32,591 nt of DNA from Nemertoderma westbladi (taxonomy: Eukaryota; Xenacoelomorpha; Nemertodermatida; Nemertodermatidae): NCBI GenBank assembly GCA_032718475.1, contig JAUCBJ010005914.1, positions 1 to 32,591 of the forward strand. Direction: 5' to 3'. Under the pieces are notes generated by a model. That model saw only the letters and a program-made list of their open reading frames with translations, was not told where the DNA came from and did no database searches. The position numbers and the translations under genes are program-made. The first letter of the stretch is position 1; every line of letters begins with the position of its first letter. Positions 28,978 through 32,591 of this stretch are shown piece by piece.

Positions 28978-29374
28978 CCGTTGCTAAGGACATTATCAAT
29001 AAAGCTAATATTGAAGGTCGTTTTCACTTGGTTGCTATGGTATTTTCAAAAAACGAAATATGTCATTAAATTCTTCGAATCCAAAATAATAATCTTCCAT
29101 AAATTGTAACTCGTCATATCTACTATAAGAGCTGTTGCTATGGGGATTTCCTCCGTTGCTATGTTTAAGACCCTCTAAAAAACCAGCGGAACCGTTTGGT
29201 GAAAATTTTTTATAATTTCTCATATCTTTACTAAATATCTATGTGGGGTAGCTCAGTCATATATAAAATACGGGGCCATAGACTGGAGCCTGTATTAAAT
29301 GAAAGAAAGAGTTAAGTAAACAGTTATATATAGTTAGCGAGTTAAAACTCAATTTATCGATAGGTGTAGCTGAT
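28978..29374. repeat. TRIM duplication block copy 2, 3'-flank part (R3, empty site)
   Basis: It matches 3172-3470 joined directly to 14321-14424. ATACGGGGCCATAG is unbroken at 29267-29280, so this is the pre-insertion state of the LTR element's target. Confidence 0.95.
29035..29223 (-). CDS. Small ORF family copy 3 (hypothetical, 62 aa)
   Basis: It starts MRNYKKFSPNGSAGF and stays open to FRFLKIP. It lies about 150 nt past the TRIM pseudogene's former stop, on the same strand. See the copies at 1878-2048 and 3218-3418. No known domain. Confidence 0.25.
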   Translation of the reverse strand: MRNYKKFSPNGSAGFLEGLKHSNGGNPHSNSSYSRYDELQFMEDYYFGFEEFNDIFRFLKIP

Positions 29375-31398
29375 TCAGTTAGATTTAATATAAAGTAAAC
29401 TGTTACTACGAGTTTCGTACAGAAATAATCCACTATTATTATACACAATAGCCATCCCACCGAACCCGTTTACCGGCACGGCACCCAATCGGGATACTTT
29501 AGTTACGTTTGGAACGTATTTATAAACCCCCAGATAATAATTCCCTTCTTCTTCTAGAGGAACTAAGAAATGCCATGATGATCACCGCAGTAGTTCCACC
29601 GCCCCAATAGGGATGGATTTACCGCAATCAAGAACGGATATCCTTCTATTCAATACGAGAGTAACGTTGGGTCCGGTGCCGGTAGCTTATAGCTACATAG
29701 GGATAACTTATGTTCGTTAGGTTGGAATAATCCGACGTTAAATAGTCCGTTGAACTACGCAGGTAGTGGAAAGGAGTTTCCCGGGTTCTTCGATACGGGA
29801 TATCCATTCCTTAGAACAATCGCGCAGGTCCAGTTTAATCACGCAGTTGTTTGACGTTAGCAGATAATCACCATGGATACCGACCATTGGGCCTATTGGT
29901 TGACCGCGGTATCTCTCTTTACCAAGACACAAATGTTTGACATCACCTCCGTCTGGGTTTATTACAAATACACATTCTTCCGTTGCGGCGATCCAGGTTT
30001 CCTCGTAGTAATTATCTAGAAACTTAATCTGTTTCTTTTCGGCGTTGCAGTCGGATTCGAGAATAATAGGTTCACCACGTAGAGATAAAGAATCGTCGTC
30101 GTTGAATTCGTAAATATAAATCCTGTTAGTTAGGGAATCGGTTATCCCCAGGTTCCCATGAACGACCACCAATGGGACCGACTTTACCGATTCCCATTCT
30201 CCGACAGTCGATCCGACATGTTTCCTTTAGCGGCGGATCTCTTAATAAAATATCTTCGTATTGGCGGAGGTCAAAACGTTTCTCAACCTCCAGTTCTTCT
30301 ACTGGAACCGCCATCTTCTCTCCTCCATCGCCGCTATCTATAATATCAACGCGGCCGGTAATCCCTTCCAGGTCCTTCTGTAACTCAACCGGAACGAAAC
30401 GAATTTCCGGTACCTCTACAACTTCGATCTCAGAAATCCGCTGCTCGATTTCTTTATATTTCTTTAGGATCTTCTTGGCTTCCGCTATTTCCTTTATCAA
30501 CTCGGAATTCTTTATCTTCTTATAATATTCGTTTTCTTCAGGAATTTCGATATTAGCGAGAATTTCCTGCGCTGCTGATATTTTTCCCGCCGTTTTGGTA
30601 TTTAAATCCCGGACCTGCTTCATCATTGTATCTTCAGCTGCTTTTAATTCGTTGTATAAATATTGGAAGTGTTTGCGGATGTCGTCGGTGGAAACTTTAG
30701 TGACGTCCTCTAAATCCCCCAGAATTCCTTCCAACACTGTTAGTTTAGTCTCCAATCGTGTTCTCAACTTTCCCGGACCTTCTACTAAGTTTCGTCTGAT
30801 TGAATTACAGACTTTCGTTCGTATACCAGACCTCGTGATCTTTAGAAACATCGTCAACGGAATGACATTGGCGACAAACAGTACATTCGCATTTCTCGCA
30901 ATAATGGCGTTTGTTTAGACCGTGGATTAGGCACAGATCGGGATCCGGTTCTTTAGATCCACCAACAGCTCCTTGTTTATCGAGATCTACGTCATTAGAC
31001 CAGCATCCCGTCGGCTCTCCAGCTGCTCCCGAATTAGGTGGATTGACGTCACAGACGTGGTAAAGTTCGCACTTTCTGCACAATTCGGTGTCGCAACGTT
31101 CGCAGGGATTCGTTCCTTTGTTTTTTCCGCACTCGTCGCATGTTTTTTCTTTTCGAATCATATCAATCATAGAAGTGACGACATGATTTACTGTCGGCAA
31201 AGAATCCAGTTTCTCTACCTCGGTGGGATTCCGACAACGAGGACATTCCAACGAAAATCCATCACCGCGTTGTTTAGAAAATTTGACGATGCATTTGTAA
31301 CAGAAACAGTGGGAGCAGTTGATTAAAACTCGTGGCTGATGTAAAAGTCGTAGACATACGGAACATTCGAACTCTCGCTCTACTTGCTCCCGGTCCAT
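29375..31398 (-). pseudogene. TRIM-type gene copy 2, frameshifted
   Basis: It is a close paralogue of 14425-16437 with the same start context (MDREQVEREFECSVC). A one-base insertion in a T run near 30812 ends the first frame after residue 197, just past B-box 2. A second one-base gain near 30165 and a small rearrangement near 29740-29765 break the propeller part. More indels follow near 29575. RING and both B-box cysteine sets are intact, so a truncated RING/B-box protein could still be made. The last ~300 bp are more diverged than the rest. Confidence 0.9.
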
Positions 31399-31607
31399 TG
31401 CCGCATTGTGATGAATGTAGTCCAGTAGTCTGGTCTGGCTGTTTCTGTGTTTGGTACCGGTAGTTCTGTAGTTGTGGTTTAGTTCAGTACTGCAGTAGGT
31501 AGCCTACCCTAATACAGTAATATGCTAATGCAGTAATCCTCTAGTCCTGTGCGTTCAGCTGTAGTCATTCATAAGCTTAAAAAAACATCAGAGGCCGGTT
31601 TCACTCC
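31399..31607 (-). promoter_or_regulatory. Upstream region of TRIM copy 2
   Basis: It shares GTTTGGTACCGGTAGTT and AACATCAGAGGCCGGTTTCACT with the upstream region of copy 1, then diverges at about 31607. It lacks the duplicated TTCCCGCC segment. Confidence 0.5.
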
Positions 31608-32125
31608 CCATCGGGCGCGGATCCACAATAGGGGCGCGTGGCGCCGCGCAACATAGATTTTTTGAGAAAGAAAATAAAAAGAGTAAAATTAAATTTTTTT
31701 TTATAAAAATACATTTTTTTAGATTTACTATTAATTGATAGTTACGCTAAAACATACAAGGGCCGTCATCACTCGATAACCCCAAGCGGAATCCACATTC
31801 ACAACTTCCATCCCCATACCATCCATCATCCCCAATATAAAATTGCTGTAAACCTTCCCAAGGACGCGCTCCATGTAGGCGGGAGGGGGATTAGGAACAG
31901 TATGCATGGCCTTGCTTTACCTGAACTGAAAGACCACTAACAACCTATGTAATGTAAAGCATGGGGCTATTTGTAAAATATTATATTATTCTATTATATT
32001 ATTAAAATATTATATTCTTATAAAAATGAAACGCGCCCACTCCCAATCCAATCCTTTTAATTATAATATGTTAATCGACGGTTGTTGTTATCACAAATAG
32101 GCGATTATTAATAATTCTCGGCGAT
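31608..32125. other. Gene-free stretch
   Basis: AT-rich, with no gene or clear repeat recognised. Confidence 0.5.
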
Positions 32126-32591
32126 GAAAGTGTGCTCTTCCACAATAAACCCTACCACTCTGTTTCTTAAAGAAATGCCTGTTCACCACCATGGGCGATC
32201 TTCCATATTAATCCATTCCACTCTGTTTCCTAAAGGAATGCCTGTTCACCACCATGGGTGATCTTCCACAGTAAACCCTTCCACTCTGTTTCCTAAAGGA
32301 ATGCTGGTTCACCACCATGGGCGATCTTCCACATTAATCCATTCCACTCTGTTTCCTAAAGGAATGCTGGTTCACCACCATGGTTGATTTTCCACAGTAA
32401 AACCTTCCACTCTGTTTCTTAAAGGAATGCCTGTTCACCACCATGGGTGATCTTCCACAGTAAACCCTTCCACTCTGTTTCCTAAAGGAATGTCTGTTCA
32501 CCACCATGGGTGATCTTCCACAGTAAACCCTTCCACTCTGGTTCCGAAAGGAATGCCTGTTCACCACCATGGGTGATCTTCCACAGTAAAC
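32126..32591. repeat. 63-bp minisatellite, continues past window end
   Basis: GTTCACCACCATGG recurs at exact 63-bp steps: 32181, 32244, 32307, 32370, 32433, 32496 and 32559. Units differ by a few bases, mainly CAGTAAACCC against CATTAATCCA. The unit is 21 codons, so on the minus strand part of it stays open as repeats starting MVVNRHSF; ATTAAT variants put stops in some units. Confidence 0.95.

Overview
The window looks like nuclear DNA of an invertebrate animal. It is AT-rich and mostly non-coding, with short exons bounded by GT/AG sites, animal-type retroelements (BEL/Pao, Ty3/gypsy gag, Penelope-like), a tRNA-derived SINE-like sequence, minisatellites and long G/C homopolymers. Host genes are a RING/B-box (TRIM-type) gene and a kinectin/RRBP1-family gene. 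A marine invertebrate, possibly a deuterostome, is plausible, but the species cannot be named from sequence alone.

Layout. 1-3470: gene-free repeats, including an inverted pair of a 3'-TRIM-flank repeat (1804-2098 against 2919-3470) enclosing a four-copy ~145-bp array. 3471-14320: one complete LTR retrotransposon of the BEL/Pao class, with 1184-bp LTRs, a 5-bp target duplication (CGGGG) and LTRs differing at only three sites I could find. It keeps an open gag-protease frame. Reverse transcriptase, RNase H and nearly all of integrase are gone: protease is followed directly by the short conserved spacer that normally lies after RNase H. A second 3' coding region (11610-13058) has zinc-knuckle motifs and three in-frame stops. 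The 12 nt right after the 5' LTR are an exact reverse complement of an internal LTR segment, which suggests self-primed reverse transcription. 14425-16437 (minus): an intact 670-codon RING/B-box/coiled-coil/propeller-like gene; the retrotransposon sits about 100 bp past its stop. 16.9-20 kb: fold-back and short interspersed repeats. 21.15 kb: tRNA-like sequence. 22071-24179 (minus): C-terminal exons of a kinectin/RRBP1-family gene, followed on its upstream side by a GC-rich Ty3/gypsy gag relic. 25367-28073: a ~530-bp tandem duplication, one copy split by a truncated Penelope-like element with 39-bp inverted termini and a 14-bp target duplication. 28241-28728: eight copies of a 61-bp repeat. 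28978-31607: a second copy of the TRIM block, now frameshifted, which still has the uninterrupted target site of the LTR element. 32.13 kb to the end: a 63-bp minisatellite.

History, inferred: a TRIM-gene block duplicated, one copy decayed, and the intact copy recently received an internally deleted BEL/Pao element just beyond its 3' end. The element and TRIM gene converge tail to tail. The most notable signals are the candidate self-priming site, the gag-only (RT-less) structure with an extra zinc-knuckle ORF, and a duplicated two-hairpin module between its coding regions.
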